Shown here piece by piece: positions 1-7,829 of a stretch of 26,226 nt of DNA (position 1 is the stretch's first letter; every line of letters begins with the position of its first letter). A program made the position numbers and the translations under genes. Origin of the DNA: CAYIHX01 sp964363305 (GTDB lineage: Bacteria; Bdellovibrionota; UBA1018); NCBI GenBank assembly GCA_964363305.1, contig CAYIHX010000050.1, positions 1-26,226 on the forward strand, read 5' to 3'. The notes beneath the pieces were generated by a model, which was not told the DNA's origin, did not search any database, and was given only the letters and a program-made list of their open reading frames with translations.

Positions 1-560
1 TCAATCGCAAGGGCCCCGAGCGTGGTGCGGGTCTTGGTTTATCGACGGTTTTTGGGATCGTGAAGCAAAATGAGGGTCATGTGAATGTCGAGTCGGTGAA
101 GGGCCGGGGAACGGTCTTTAAAATCTATTTTCCGCGACTCGATGAAAAGGAGGTAAGTGCGCGTTTTTCGCCCAGCGCGCCTTCCGAAGGAAGACCGATT
201 CCAAGGGCCAAGGTGCTATTGGTCGAGGATGAGGCGGATCTGCGTGAGGTTTTGAGTTCTTGTCTTGAGTCTGTTGGATATGAAGTATCGGTGATGGAGG
301 GTCCCAACGCTGCCCTGGAGGTGGTGCTGAGGCCGGAAGCACCTGTGTACGATCTTCTGGTGGCGGACATGGTTCTGCCTTCGATGAGTGGTGGAGAGCT
401 TTTCGCGAAAATCCGGCAGCGTCAGCCCCAGATCAAGGTCATTTTTATTTCTGGCTATCCTGATGGTAGCGGCGAGGGCCTTCCGACGCTCGCCAAGCCC
501 TTTTCGATGCGTCAGTTCAAGGAAGTTGTGGCGCGGGTTATTTCCGAGCCAACGACTTAG
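1..560 (+). CDS. Hybrid sensor histidine kinase, C-terminal part (partial at left edge)
   Basis: The open frame enters from the left edge (codons from position 3) and ends at 560. It starts inside a GHKL ATPase domain: the G2-box stretch GAGLGLSTVFGIVKQ and the closing strand GRGTVFKIYFP are the usual end of a HATPase_c domain. A linker of about 25 residues leads to a complete receiver domain of about 115 residues with the acidic pair VEDE, the likely phospho-accepting Asp in VADMVLP, the Ser of FISGYP and the Lys of LAKPFS. This is therefore a hybrid kinase that autophosphorylates and passes phosphate to its own receiver. The sensor and dimerisation domains lie outside the window, so the signal cannot be named. 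A patatin gene converges on it with one base between the two stops. Confidence 0.9.
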   Translation, partial: NRKGPERGAGLGLSTVFGIVKQNEGHVNVESVKGRGTVFKIYFPRLDEKEVSARFSPSAPSEGRPIPRAKVLLVEDEADLREVLSSCLESVGYEVSVMEGPNAALEVVLRPEAPVYDLLVADMVLPSMSGGELFAKIRQRQPQIKVIFISGYPDGSGEGLPTLAKPFSMRQFKEVVARVISEPTT

Positions 561-561
561 T

Positions 562-1854
562 CTAGCCGACGTGGGTCTCGCTGGGGGGGATGCTTTCGAC
601 CCGGTCCTCAAAGTTATATTTTCTCAGGACGTCAATCGCTGAGCGAAAGCCGCTCTTGACATACTCGGACATTCGCTTGGGTGAGAGGCTAAAATGATCG
701 CCGAAAAACATAGGAGCGTCCGTCGGGCTGGGATGAATGTAGATCGTATCGACATCGACTCGATGGTGAAGCTCTGCTTCGAGGATCTCGCAGATGCGGT
801 TTGTTGTTTCCGGGCTGATGCTTTCCTGTTTGCAGTACCGAAGGACGGCATTGACCGCGTTTCTCTGAATCTCTTTGTTGTGGATGTGGTTGTTGATTTT
901 CTGCTCGATGAGTAAGTAGACGGCTTGGAGCAGGATAGCGGGAAGCCCGTAGTTTGTCAGTGATCCGATTTCTTTGAGGAGATGGTAGGGTTGATGGGTG
1001 TAGCTTGCGATGACCAAATCGCACCCCGCATCCACCGCGACGTGGGTTGAAAGCGTATCCCTGATTTCGCCATCGATATAGGCGATCTCTTTGTCGAACT
1101 GATTTTTGATGGGATAGGGTGCATACACAAAAGGCAAGGCAGTGCTGGCCGCGCATGCTTGAGAGATTCCCACGTCATTGTCGTATTGGCAGTTCAGGTC
1201 GTGGGGGGGCGGCTGGTAGCTGTATTTTCCGAAGATCACCTTGCGGGAGTGGTTTAGTTGGGTGGCCACGATAAACAAGTCAGCCTTGTAGTCCTGAAAC
1301 CGATTGGTCTCCAAAACGTCTTCACGGAGGTATTGCTCCAGGCCCTCGGTCGAGAAAAGTCCTGTAGTCTTGATCCATTTGAGCTGTGAGATGATGGAGA
1401 AGTCACCCTTGAGGAGGCCCGTGAGCAGCCGTTTGAAATGCAAGATCTGGCTGATTTGCTCGCGAGCCAGCCCCGGGCGAAGTTTGAAGAGGATGGGGTA
1501 GGTCATCCTGGGAAGGGGCCTCGGGATGCGATCGGCGGCGTCAGTCGATTCCCTGTCGAGGAAGGAGTTGAAGATGTTCTCGAGCGTGTAGCCCGCGGCT
1601 AGAAACGAGGAAATGATCGATCCTGCGCTCGAGCCGACGTAAGTGGAGATTTCCATGGGTCCAGGAGGCAAGGGTGGGGATCCGTCAGTCGGAATCCTGC
1701 CGCCGTAGAACTTGAAGCCCTGTTCCTGGAGCGCCAGGGCCACCCCGACGTGAAAGGCGCCGGCTTTGGTCGCGCCCCCGCTGCAGACCAGGCCGATTTT
1801 CCGTTTCTTGCCGATCTCGGTCCGATTCATAGATGAGCGACGAGGTGGGCTCAT
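562..1854 (-). CDS. Patatin-like phospholipase
   Basis: This 430-residue protein has the patatin Ser/Asp dyad. The oxyanion-hole motif SGGATKAG is near residues 25-32, the nucleophile elbow GSSAG has Ser76 as likely catalytic residue, and the Asp motif is DGE at 261-263 (DGG or DGA in most relatives). No signal peptide or membrane helix is seen at the start, so a cytoplasmic or secreted lipid acyl hydrolase is likely; the substrate cannot be told. The region after about residue 290 is helical and not recognised. The ATG at 1854 is preferred because a good -10 box (TATCAT, 1862-1867) lies 7 bases upstream; ATG at 1830 is a possible internal alternative. It is transcribed away from the HTH gene at 1904. 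Confidence 0.85.
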   Translation of the reverse strand: MSPPRRSSMNRTEIGKKRKIGLVCSGGATKAGAFHVGVALALQEQGFKFYGGRIPTDGSPPLPPGPMEISTYVGSSAGSIISSFLAAGYTLENIFNSFLDRESTDAADRIPRPLPRMTYPILFKLRPGLAREQISQILHFKRLLTGLLKGDFSIISQLKWIKTTGLFSTEGLEQYLREDVLETNRFQDYKADLFIVATQLNHSRKVIFGKYSYQPPPHDLNCQYDNDVGISQACAASTALPFVYAPYPIKNQFDKEIAYIDGEIRDTLSTHVAVDAGCDLVIASYTHQPYHLLKEIGSLTNYGLPAILLQAVYLLIEQKINNHIHNKEIQRNAVNAVLRYCKQESISPETTNRICEILEAELHHRVDVDTIYIHPSPTDAPMFFGDHFSLSPKRMSEYVKSGFRSAIDVLRKYNFEDRVESIPPSETHVG

Positions 1855-1869
1855 ATCTCAGATGATAGC

Positions 1870-1897
1870 TTGAATTTACATATGCGGGAAATACAAT
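1870..1897 (+). promoter_or_regulatory. Putative promoter of the HTH/FlgT-like operon, leaderless type
   Basis: TTGAAT (1870-1875) and TACAAT (1892-1897) are spaced by 16 bases. The start codon at 1904 is 6 bases after the -10 box, so transcription would begin at about the A of the ATG. On the other strand TATCAT (1862-1867) sits 7 bases before the patatin start, so the two genes share this short divergent control region. Confidence 0.5.
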
Positions 1898-1903
1898 GGA
1901 ACT

Positions 1904-2218
1904 ATGTCTGATCGCGTAACGGGAGAATGGCTTCCTCTGATGGATTTTTCGATGAGGAAGGGCGTCAGTCTTTCGACTCTTCGTCGCCACATCAAGGCGA
2001 ATAAGGTAAGGTATCGGGTTGAGGGGGGTAAGTACCTCTTGTTTGACGGCGGAAGTGCTGAGGGCAACCGACCGGCCACAGGAGGCGACGAAACCAAGGA
2101 GCCCGAGCTTCATGCCAGGGTCCGCCTTCTTGAGCAGCAGCTGAGGAAGGCCAACGAGGAGAATTCGGAGTTACGAATGTTGATCGCTCTTTATGAAGAG
2201 AAGAGTGCCACCTTTTGA
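1904..2218 (+). CDS. Small MerR/excisionase-type helix-turn-helix protein with coiled-coil tail
   Basis: This 104-residue protein has an N-terminal segment (about residues 8-45) that reads like a winged-helix DNA-binding motif of the MerR/excisionase class: FSMRKGVSLSTLRRHIKANK followed by a short wing, YRVEGGKYLLF. The middle is a polar linker. The last 40 residues (VRLLEQQLRKANEENSELRM) have heptad spacing typical of a coiled coil, so it probably dimerises. Its stop codon overlaps the TTG start of the next gene (TTGA), implying translational coupling. It may regulate, or be a structural partner of, the envelope protein that follows. The family is not firmly recognised. Confidence 0.7.
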   Translation: MSDRVTGEWLPLMDFSMRKGVSLSTLRRHIKANKVRYRVEGGKYLLFDGGSAEGNRPATGGDETKEPELHARVRLLEQQLRKANEENSELRMLIALYEEKSATF

Positions 2219-3738
2219 CTATTTTGGTGCTTCTTTTCTGCCTCATCTGTCCGAACGTTTGGGCAACAGCTGATCTGGACCGACAGTACGCGCTTCAGAC
2301 CATCGGCTATCTTAAGTCCTGGGACAATGTGGATGGTCTTTTTGCCGACTACGTCGACCAAGCCTATCGAGAATATTTCAGCGAGAATACGCGCTACGTT
2401 CTTCAGGATTTAAGTAAGGCGAACGATATTCTGTCGCATTCCAAGCTTCCCTACAGCCGCATTATTGAAGACAAGGAAATTTTGGGCCAACTTTCGCGCT
2501 CTTTGCGGGTCGAAAGCGTGTTGCGGTCCCGCATTCAGAAAGAGGGACCTGTTTACCGTTTTCAAATCGAGTGGTTGCACTCCCCAAAGATGGATTTGAT
2601 CGCCGCGGAGGCTTTTGAAGTGCGCGAGCCGAAACGAGGCGAGCGCATGAGTATCTCGGACATCAAGAAGGCGCTTCGCGCTGGGGTCGATACTTTGTTG
2701 GGGAAGGTTCCCTTCGTCGGGCAGGTGAACGGCCGAGATGGAGATGTGGTGACGGTGAATCTGGGTAAGCGTGCGGGTCTGAAGAGGGGAGACACCCTGG
2801 TTATTCAGACCATCGATGAAGTGAGGAAGCACCCCCTTCTGAAGACGATAGTTGACTGGAAGTTGACCCCAGTGGGGAAGCTCGTGGTCGAGGACACAGA
2901 TGAGAACCTGGGCTTTACCCGCGTATTGGAAGAAAATGCGGGTCGAAAGATTGGGCGTTTTCAAAAGATCATCCAGATCATTCCCCTGGCGGAGTCTCCG
3001 ACGCCGCTCGTGGAAAAGCCTGTGGAACCCGTGAGTCCGGAAGATTACGTCCCGAGGATCGGGTGGTCCTCGGCGACTTTGAATATCGGCGCATTCTCCC
3101 GTCAGTACAGTACCGGAAACGGAGCGGGAGGTTTCGCGGGCTCGGGTTTTTATTTCGGGGCGAAGACTGATGGGAATATATGGTTCACCAAGGAGTTCTT
3201 CGGTGATCTTGGCTTTGGTTTTGGCTTTTCTACTTATGCTCAATCAGATCTGGCAACAGGCGAAAGCGCGGCAAACAGTCCCTCAAGTTTGACTCTTTTT
3301 TCCATGAGGGCCGCCGCCGGATATACCCTTTTTCTGACCGAAAACCTTTTTGGGCCCAAAGGGTGGGTAAAAATGGGATACCAGAATCATTCTTATTCGA
3401 TGACGACCTTGGTCGCGGCCCAGACCGGCTCGATTAACTTTGGGAGTATTTTCATGGGAATCGGGGCGGATGTTCCGATCCGGAGTGGCTGGGGCGCCAC
3501 CTTGAACTTTGACTTCGGGTTGCTCAACTTCGTGAGCAATGCAGCGGGACTGTCGGCCGGTGATGTCAGTGGGCCGAGTTCGGTGGGCTTCTTCGTGGGG
3601 GGGTACTATCGGCTTCAGCCGCGGATGATCATACGTGCGGGCCTAGACTTTCTCTCCCATGCGAGCAGCTTTTCTGGCGGCGTGAGTATGTCCCATCGCG
3701 TAATCACCTTTGCGCCCAGCCTCGTGTATTACTTCTAA
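2215..3738 (+). CDS. Exported FlgT-like protein with C-terminal outer-membrane beta-barrel
   Basis: This 507-residue protein starts at TTG 2215, overlapping the preceding stop. Residues 1-17 form a Sec signal peptide ending NVWA. Residues about 40-140 resemble the TolB-N/CsgG-like fold found in envelope assembly factors. Residues about 160-260 contain VNLGKRAGLKRGDTLVI, a pattern typical of the C-terminal domain of the flagellar outer-membrane factor FlgT. From about residue 285 to the end, alternating strands rich in Gly and aromatics finish with VYYF, a classic outer-membrane barrel ending in Phe. A periplasmic FlgT-like part joined to a barrel is unusual. It may assemble or anchor an envelope machine, but no partner genes lie nearby. 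Confidence 0.75.
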   Translation: MTILVLLFCLICPNVWATADLDRQYALQTIGYLKSWDNVDGLFADYVDQAYREYFSENTRYVLQDLSKANDILSHSKLPYSRIIEDKEILGQLSRSLRVESVLRSRIQKEGPVYRFQIEWLHSPKMDLIAAEAFEVREPKRGERMSISDIKKALRAGVDTLLGKVPFVGQVNGRDGDVVTVNLGKRAGLKRGDTLVIQTIDEVRKHPLLKTIVDWKLTPVGKLVVEDTDENLGFTRVLEENAGRKIGRFQKIIQIIPLAESPTPLVEKPVEPVSPEDYVPRIGWSSATLNIGAFSRQYSTGNGAGGFAGSGFYFGAKTDGNIWFTKEFFGDLGFGFGFSTYAQSDLATGESAANSPSSLTLFSMRAAAGYTLFLTENLFGPKGWVKMGYQNHSYSMTTLVAAQTGSINFGSIFMGIGADVPIRSGWGATLNFDFGLLNFVSNAAGLSAGDVSGPSSVGFFVGGYYRLQPRMIIRAGLDFLSHASSFSGGVSMSHRVITFAPSLVYYF

Positions 3739-3775
3739 GCTGTATTCCTGAATCGGGCTCGGCTAAAACGCTTCC

Positions 3776-5767
3776 ATGCCCTCACGCATGGATGAGCTCA
3801 TTGAACTGATTCGTCACCACGATCATCGGTACTATGTTTTGGATGATCCGGAGCTCTCGGACGCTCAATACGACGTTCTGTATCGGGAGTTAGTGGCTCT
3901 CGAGCAGGAGCATTCGGAGTGGCGACGACCAGACTCTCCAACGACGCGGGTAGGCGGCCGGCCGCTCGATGAATTTGCGAAAGTTACCCATCGAGTTCCG
4001 ATGCTTTCGCTCGCCAACGCTATGTCGGAGGAGGAGTTTCTAGCATTTGATGAACGGGCTCATCGCTTTCTCGATATCGAGGTCGGTAGGCCGCTCGAAT
4101 ATTTTGTCGAACTCAAATTTGACGGACTCTCGATGAGTCTTACGTATCAGGATGGCCTCCTCGTAAAGGCCGCGACCCGGGGAGACGGCGAGGTAGGCGA
4201 AGAGGTGACCCAGAACGTGAAAACCATTCGTTCGATTCCGCTTCGACTCAAGACTTCGAACCCGCCGTCGTTGATTGAGATTCGCGGGGAGATCATTCTC
4301 TCTCATAGGGATTTTGAACAATTGAACCGGGAACAGGAAAAGAAGGGGCTAAAGATTTTCGCGAATCCCCGCAACGCGGCGGCGGGCTCGATCCGTCAGC
4401 TCGATCCCACGGTAGCCGCCGCGCGGCCATTGACCGCTTTCTGGTACGGCGTTGGTGCCGTTGAAGGGTATTCGTTTTTGAAAATGTCAGAGGTCGAAGA
4501 CACGTTCCAAGACTGGGGTTTGCGAGTGGGGGACCATCGTAAGGTTTGCACGGGCACGGATGAGGTATTGAAATTTTATCGCACAATTCTCGAAAAGCGG
4601 GAGAGCTTGCCCTACGATATCGATGGCATTGTCGTGAAGCTGAACTCGCTTGCCCAAGTGGATCAGGCTGGCTACGTGGCGCGGAATCCTCGAGGCATGA
4701 CGGCCTTGAAGTACCCTCCCCGACAGGACGTCACTCAGATCGAAGATATCATCGTTCAAGTGGGACGAACCGGGGCTTTGACCCCTGTCGCTCTTGTGAA
4801 ACCGGTTCGCCTGGGCGGCGCAACGGTTCGACGTGCGACGCTGCACAATCAGGATGAAATCGATCGCAAGGACGTCCGGATCGGCGATACGGTATTAGTC
4901 CAACGCGCGGGTGATGTGATCCCGGAGGTCGTGAAGGTGCTCGTCGAGAAGCGCACGGGCCGTGAGAGGAAATTTGTGCTTCCTGAGTCGTGCCCCGTTT
5001 GCGGTTCAGCGGTCGAGCGGAAGCCCGGCGAGGTTGTCCTTCGTTGCGTGAGCCGAAACTGCGTGGCGCAGCGGAGGGAGCGGATTCGCCATTTCGTCAT
5101 GAAAGATGCGCTGAACGTCGACGGCGTCGGCGAGAAGGTCGTCGAGCAGCTGGTCGATGCGGGCTTGGTGAAGCATTATGCAGATCTTTTCCGGCTCAAA
5201 AATGAGGATTTTCTTTCTTTGGAGGGCTTCGCCGAAAAATCGAGCGAGAATAGCCTCGAAGCGATTCAGAGGGCGCGAACTCCCGAATTGTATCGCTTGA
5301 TTTTTGGCTTGGGAATTCGGCACGTTGGGGAGCAAACTGCGAAGATTCTCGCTCGGCATTTCGGAGGGATGGGTGCCCTTGCTGAGGCTTCAGCTGAACA
5401 ACTTCAGGAAGTCGATGAGGTGGGCCCTGAGGTAGCATCGAGTATCTATGACTGGTTTCAAGACCGGCAGAATCGCCTTGAGTTGGGTGAACTTCTTCAG
5501 TTTGTGGAACCGCGCGCTCCGAAAAGGGCGGCCAGTGCCGGGGTGTTTGCCGGAAAAACCGTCGTACTCACCGGGACCTTTCCCTCCCTGTCACGCTCGG
5601 ACGCCACACGCCTGGTGGAAGAGCATGGGGGCAAGGTATCGGGCAGTGTTTCGAAAAAAACCTCGATAGTCGTGGCCGGGGAGGATGCCGGGAGCAAGCT
5701 CACGAAGGCGCATGAGCTGGGCGTCGAGGTGATCGACGAAGGGGAATTGCTCCGGCGCCTCAAATAG
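3776..5767 (+). CDS. ligA: NAD-dependent DNA ligase
   Basis: This 663-residue protein has full LigA architecture. The NAD-binding Ia domain (HDHRYYVLDDPELSDAQYD) is at the N-terminus. The adenylation motif KFDG has Lys114 as the nucleotide-accepting residue (KLDG or KVDG is more usual), followed by the OB fold. A four-Cys zinc finger spans about residues 403-427 (CPVCG, then C and C in LRCVSRNCVAQ), followed by helix-hairpin-helix repeats and a C-terminal BRCT domain (about 585-663, with GKTVVLTGTF). It seals nicks in replication and repair using NAD+. Length matches the family. No clear ribosome-binding site is seen before ATG 3776; ATG 3788 is an alternative. A -10-like TAAAAC lies 6 bases upstream of 3776. 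Confidence 0.97.
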   Translation: MPSRMDELIELIRHHDHRYYVLDDPELSDAQYDVLYRELVALEQEHSEWRRPDSPTTRVGGRPLDEFAKVTHRVPMLSLANAMSEEEFLAFDERAHRFLDIEVGRPLEYFVELKFDGLSMSLTYQDGLLVKAATRGDGEVGEEVTQNVKTIRSIPLRLKTSNPPSLIEIRGEIILSHRDFEQLNREQEKKGLKIFANPRNAAAGSIRQLDPTVAAARPLTAFWYGVGAVEGYSFLKMSEVEDTFQDWGLRVGDHRKVCTGTDEVLKFYRTILEKRESLPYDIDGIVVKLNSLAQVDQAGYVARNPRGMTALKYPPRQDVTQIEDIIVQVGRTGALTPVALVKPVRLGGATVRRATLHNQDEIDRKDVRIGDTVLVQRAGDVIPEVVKVLVEKRTGRERKFVLPESCPVCGSAVERKPGEVVLRCVSRNCVAQRRERIRHFVMKDALNVDGVGEKVVEQLVDAGLVKHYADLFRLKNEDFLSLEGFAEKSSENSLEAIQRARTPELYRLIFGLGIRHVGEQTAKILARHFGGMGALAEASAEQLQEVDEVGPEVASSIYDWFQDRQNRLELGELLQFVEPRAPKRAASAGVFAGKTVVLTGTFPSLSRSDATRLVEEHGGKVSGSVSKKTSIVVAGEDAGSKLTKAHELGVEVIDEGELLRRLK

Positions 5768-5776
5768 TACCTATTT

Positions 5777-5805
5777 TTGACATCTAGAATACAAATGTTA
5801 GTATT
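5777..5805 (+). promoter_or_regulatory. Putative promoter and operator of the AAA_14 ATPase gene
   Basis: A consensus TTGACA (5777-5782) is followed after 16 bases by TAGTAT (5799-5804), which lies 6 bases before ATG 5811, giving a leaderless arrangement. Within it AATAC (5788-5792) and GTATT (5801-5805) form an inverted repeat with an 8-base spacer, placed where a repressor would block the -10 box. The stretch is much more AT-rich than its surroundings. Confidence 0.5.
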
Positions 5806-5810
5806 ATTTA

Positions 5811-6992
5811 ATGCCACATGAGCGAAATCGTCATGGTATTGAGATTCTCAAAAAATATGCGTCCTTTTCGCCTTCGGTAGGCGTCGTTGGACTCAGACAA
5901 GTGGGGAAGACCACGCTCCTGTCGCAGCAGCTCGGCATCAAGAATCTCTATAGCCTGGATGACCTCAGTTTAAGGGAGGAGGCAACGAGTTCCCCTCGGA
6001 CGTTTTTGTCCAAGCTTTCCCTTCCCTGCGTGATCGACGAAATCCAGAAGGCGCCTAACCTTTTTGACGCTCTTAAGCTGAAGATTGACACGAAGCGAGT
6101 GCCCGGACGGTATTATGTCACGGGTTCCACGGAATTTTCCGCCAAGGTGGGTGTTCGTGAGTCGCTCACGGGGCGCATGGCGATGTTGCAGCTTTTCCCC
6201 ATGACTCTGGCTGAGGCGCACCAGCTTCCCTTGAGTGGCGCAAGACTCAAGATGCCGAACCATTCCCTTTCACCTCGCTTGGGTGCCGAAGCGGCAGGGG
6301 ATGCCTTGCTCAAGGGTGGCTTGCCGGTTCCGCTGTTTCTTCGGGACCCAGAGGCCCGCCGCCTCTACTTGGATCAGTGGATAGAGACCGCGTTGGTTCG
6401 AGATCTACCCAAGGTTTTCGGTCGGTCTTATGACCTGGACCTCGCGCGAAATGTGCTCGAGAGGATGGGGCAGGTCATGCGCGACGGCGAGGTGCCCAGT
6501 CTTGGCCACTTCAAAATGGAGTCTCGGAAGCTGCGGCGTTACCTTTTTGCGCTCGAGGGGATCTTTCTGGTTCGTCGAGTGCCTTGCCATGAGGAGGGTA
6601 CGGGGCTAGATCGCTGGATGTTGGGAGACGGTGGCTTGGCAGCTTCGATCATGAGTGCCTCCCATGGTGAAGGAGTGACTTTATCGCTTGCGCGGCATCT
6701 TGTACTGAACGAAATTTTGGCGGGTCGGCAATACGTGGGGCATCCGTTGCATCCTCGCTACTACAAGAGCGCTCAGGCCAAGGAGGGGGTCGATCTGGTT
6801 TGGGACGGGATACCGATCAAAATCCTCCATGCGCCTCCGTCGCGCATTCCTTTGGGCTGGTATGAAAAGCCGGTGATTGGCGCGATGAAGAAGCTCGGCG
6901 CGAAGGTGGGTCTGCTCGTCGCGCCCGTCGATCAAGCCGACCTGCCTAAAAAGGGCGGCATCGGGATCGTGCCTTGGACGCATTGGAGCTGA
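5811..6992 (+). CDS. AAA_14 / DUF4143 family ATPase
   Basis: This 393-residue P-loop ATPase has Walker A GLRQVGKTT at residues 27-35, Walker B CVIDE at 73-77 and a sensor-like YYVTGST about 30 residues later, in the order typical of the AAA_14 family. The C-terminal half (DLPKVFGRSYDLDLARNVLE, then RRYLFALEGIFLVRRV and a late GVDLVWDG) matches the DUF4143 domain, related to PD-(D/E)XK folds. These ATPases are common stand-alone accessory genes, often horizontally transferred and sometimes linked to toxin-antitoxin or defence loci. Their biochemical role is poorly known. The gene appears monocistronic, with its own AT-rich promoter. A truncated start of a second AAA_14-type gene faces it just downstream. 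Confidence 0.85.
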   Translation: MPHERNRHGIEILKKYASFSPSVGVVGLRQVGKTTLLSQQLGIKNLYSLDDLSLREEATSSPRTFLSKLSLPCVIDEIQKAPNLFDALKLKIDTKRVPGRYYVTGSTEFSAKVGVRESLTGRMAMLQLFPMTLAEAHQLPLSGARLKMPNHSLSPRLGAEAAGDALLKGGLPVPLFLRDPEARRLYLDQWIETALVRDLPKVFGRSYDLDLARNVLERMGQVMRDGEVPSLGHFKMESRKLRRYLFALEGIFLVRRVPCHEEGTGLDRWMLGDGGLAASIMSASHGEGVTLSLARHLVLNEILAGRQYVGHPLHPRYYKSAQAKEGVDLVWDGIPIKILHAPPSRIPLGWYEKPVIGAMKKLGAKVGLLVAPVDQADLPKKGGIGIVPWTHWS

Positions 6993-7008
6993 TGAGGTTT
7001 TCCGCTTA

Positions 7009-7074
7009 TCAGGAAATGAGAATGGGCTTCTTCTTCATGTCGCGCGCAATCGTCTCGCTGAGGTAGCGTTTCAT
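7009..7074 (-). pseudogene. Stump of a second AAA_14-type ATPase gene (21 codons)
   Basis: A minus-strand ATG at 7074 follows a good ribosome-binding site (AAGGA, 7 bases upstream). It encodes MKRYLSETIARDMKKKPILI plus one Ser, then stops. This matches the way AAA_14/DUF4143 ATPases usually begin, with the phrase MKRYL and a short helix leading directly to the Walker A strand. The expected GPRQVGKTT does not follow: a TGA and then the end of the opposing ATPase gene come instead. The simplest reading is the 5' remnant of a deleted gene. A functional 21-residue peptide is possible but not supported. Confidence 0.5.
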
Positions 7075-7106
7075 GGGTGATTCCTTCCATTGGAGACTTC
7101 GACCAA

Positions 7107-7124
7107 ACTGGAGTCAATTCCAGT
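7107..7124. promoter_or_regulatory. Inverted repeat, possible operator
   Basis: ACTGGA and TCCAGT form perfect 6-bp arms around GTCAAT. The site lies 33 bases upstream of the minus-strand stump start at 7074 and next to a -10-like TATACT on the minus strand (7127-7122). A protein-binding site is plausible. Without an intact gene downstream it may be a relic. Confidence 0.3.
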
Positions 7125-7141
7125 ATAGTCTGTTAAAAGGA

Positions 7142-7555
7142 TTATTCCGATTTCACCCACTTCGCCTGGCGGAAGCCCCGGCCAGAGCCCCCGCGTTGCA
7201 CGATGACATACTTTTCAGAAGATTCGCCGCCGAGCGCGACCAGCCACGCTAGCGTGACGAGAATCGGGTTTGAGCTCCAATAGGTCAACGTCGCCAGCAT
7301 CGCGACAAGAATACGGGGCGCGAAGAGGAAACCCAGCCACCAGAAAACACCGCCGAACGGAACGCTTGAGAATAAGAGCGTGAGTCGTGGAAACAACGTG
7401 ATGAGAACGAGGAACACGGCGCCGTGGCGCTGCCAGAAGTCAGTGGTGCCGAACTCAAGCTCGGTGAAAGATGCGGCCAGGACGACCGCGCCAGTGACCG
7501 CAAGAAAAATCAATAGGAACTGGGCCAGTCGTCTCATGCCCAGGAGGTTTAGCAT
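7142..7555 (-). CDS. Small multi-span membrane protein of unknown function
   Basis: Counting from ATG 7555 this is a 137-residue protein; ATG 7537 is a second candidate start. It has a first membrane helix at about residues 8-28, then three closely packed hydrophobic stretches (from HGAVFLVLITLF through WWLGFLFAPRILVAMLATL to ILVTLAWLVALGG), and a short basic cytoplasmic tail. The reading frame extends further upstream, but that part is the complement of the MNT gene and has no membrane character, so the late start is preferred. Its start codon (CAT 7553-7555) overlaps the ATG of the divergent MNT gene (7554-7556). No function is recognised. Confidence 0.65.
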   Translation of the reverse strand: MLNLLGMRRLAQFLLIFLAVTGAVVLAASFTELEFGTTDFWQRHGAVFLVLITLFPRLTLLFSSVPFGGVFWWLGFLFAPRILVAMLATLTYWSSNPILVTLAWLVALGGESSEKYVIVQRGGSGRGFRQAKWVKSE

Positions 7556-7829
7556 GAGTCCTTGTCTCGGGCCAGAACCCGATGGTATTTGTGAGCCTGT
7601 GAGCGTTGACCCCGTCCTCCAAAAGATACATGACCTCGTGCTCAGTCGTCTTCGAGATCTAGACGCGGACGTTTTTCTGTTTGGGTCTCGAGCGTCGGGA
7701 AGCTCTCGTCCGGGTTCAGACGTCGACATCGGGATAGAGGCTGCCGGGCCCCTGCCCACGAAGCTGTTAAGTAGGATCAAAGAGAGCCTCGCGCGTTCGC
7801 AGCGTGAATTTTGGAAGAGGCGGAAATGA
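7554..7829 (+). CDS. MNT-family nucleotidyltransferase (antitoxin of HEPN/MNT pair)
   Basis: This 91-residue protein has the minimal nucleotidyltransferase motif GSx10DxD: Gly44-Ser45, ten residues, then Asp56-Val-Asp58. The start at 7554 is fixed by a perfect AGGAGG six bases upstream (7542-7547). In HEPN/MNT systems this enzyme transfers AMP to a Tyr of the HEPN toxin and silences it. The gene overlaps the HEPN gene by ATGA, the normal arrangement. It is short: it ends about 30 residues after DVD, and the later strand that usually carries a third acidic residue is not visible in this or adjacent frames, so activity may be changed. The divergent membrane gene begins one base away on the other strand. 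Confidence 0.8.
   Translation: MSPCLGPEPDGICEPVSVDPVLQKIHDLVLSRLRDLDADVFLFGSRASGSSRPGSDVDIGIEAAGPLPTKLLSRIKESLARSQREFWKRRK

Noticed and set aside
2410..3243. 277-codon minus-strand frame opposite the FlgT-like gene
   Set aside because: Its translation lacks domain character and it is explained as a shadow of the plus-strand barrel protein.
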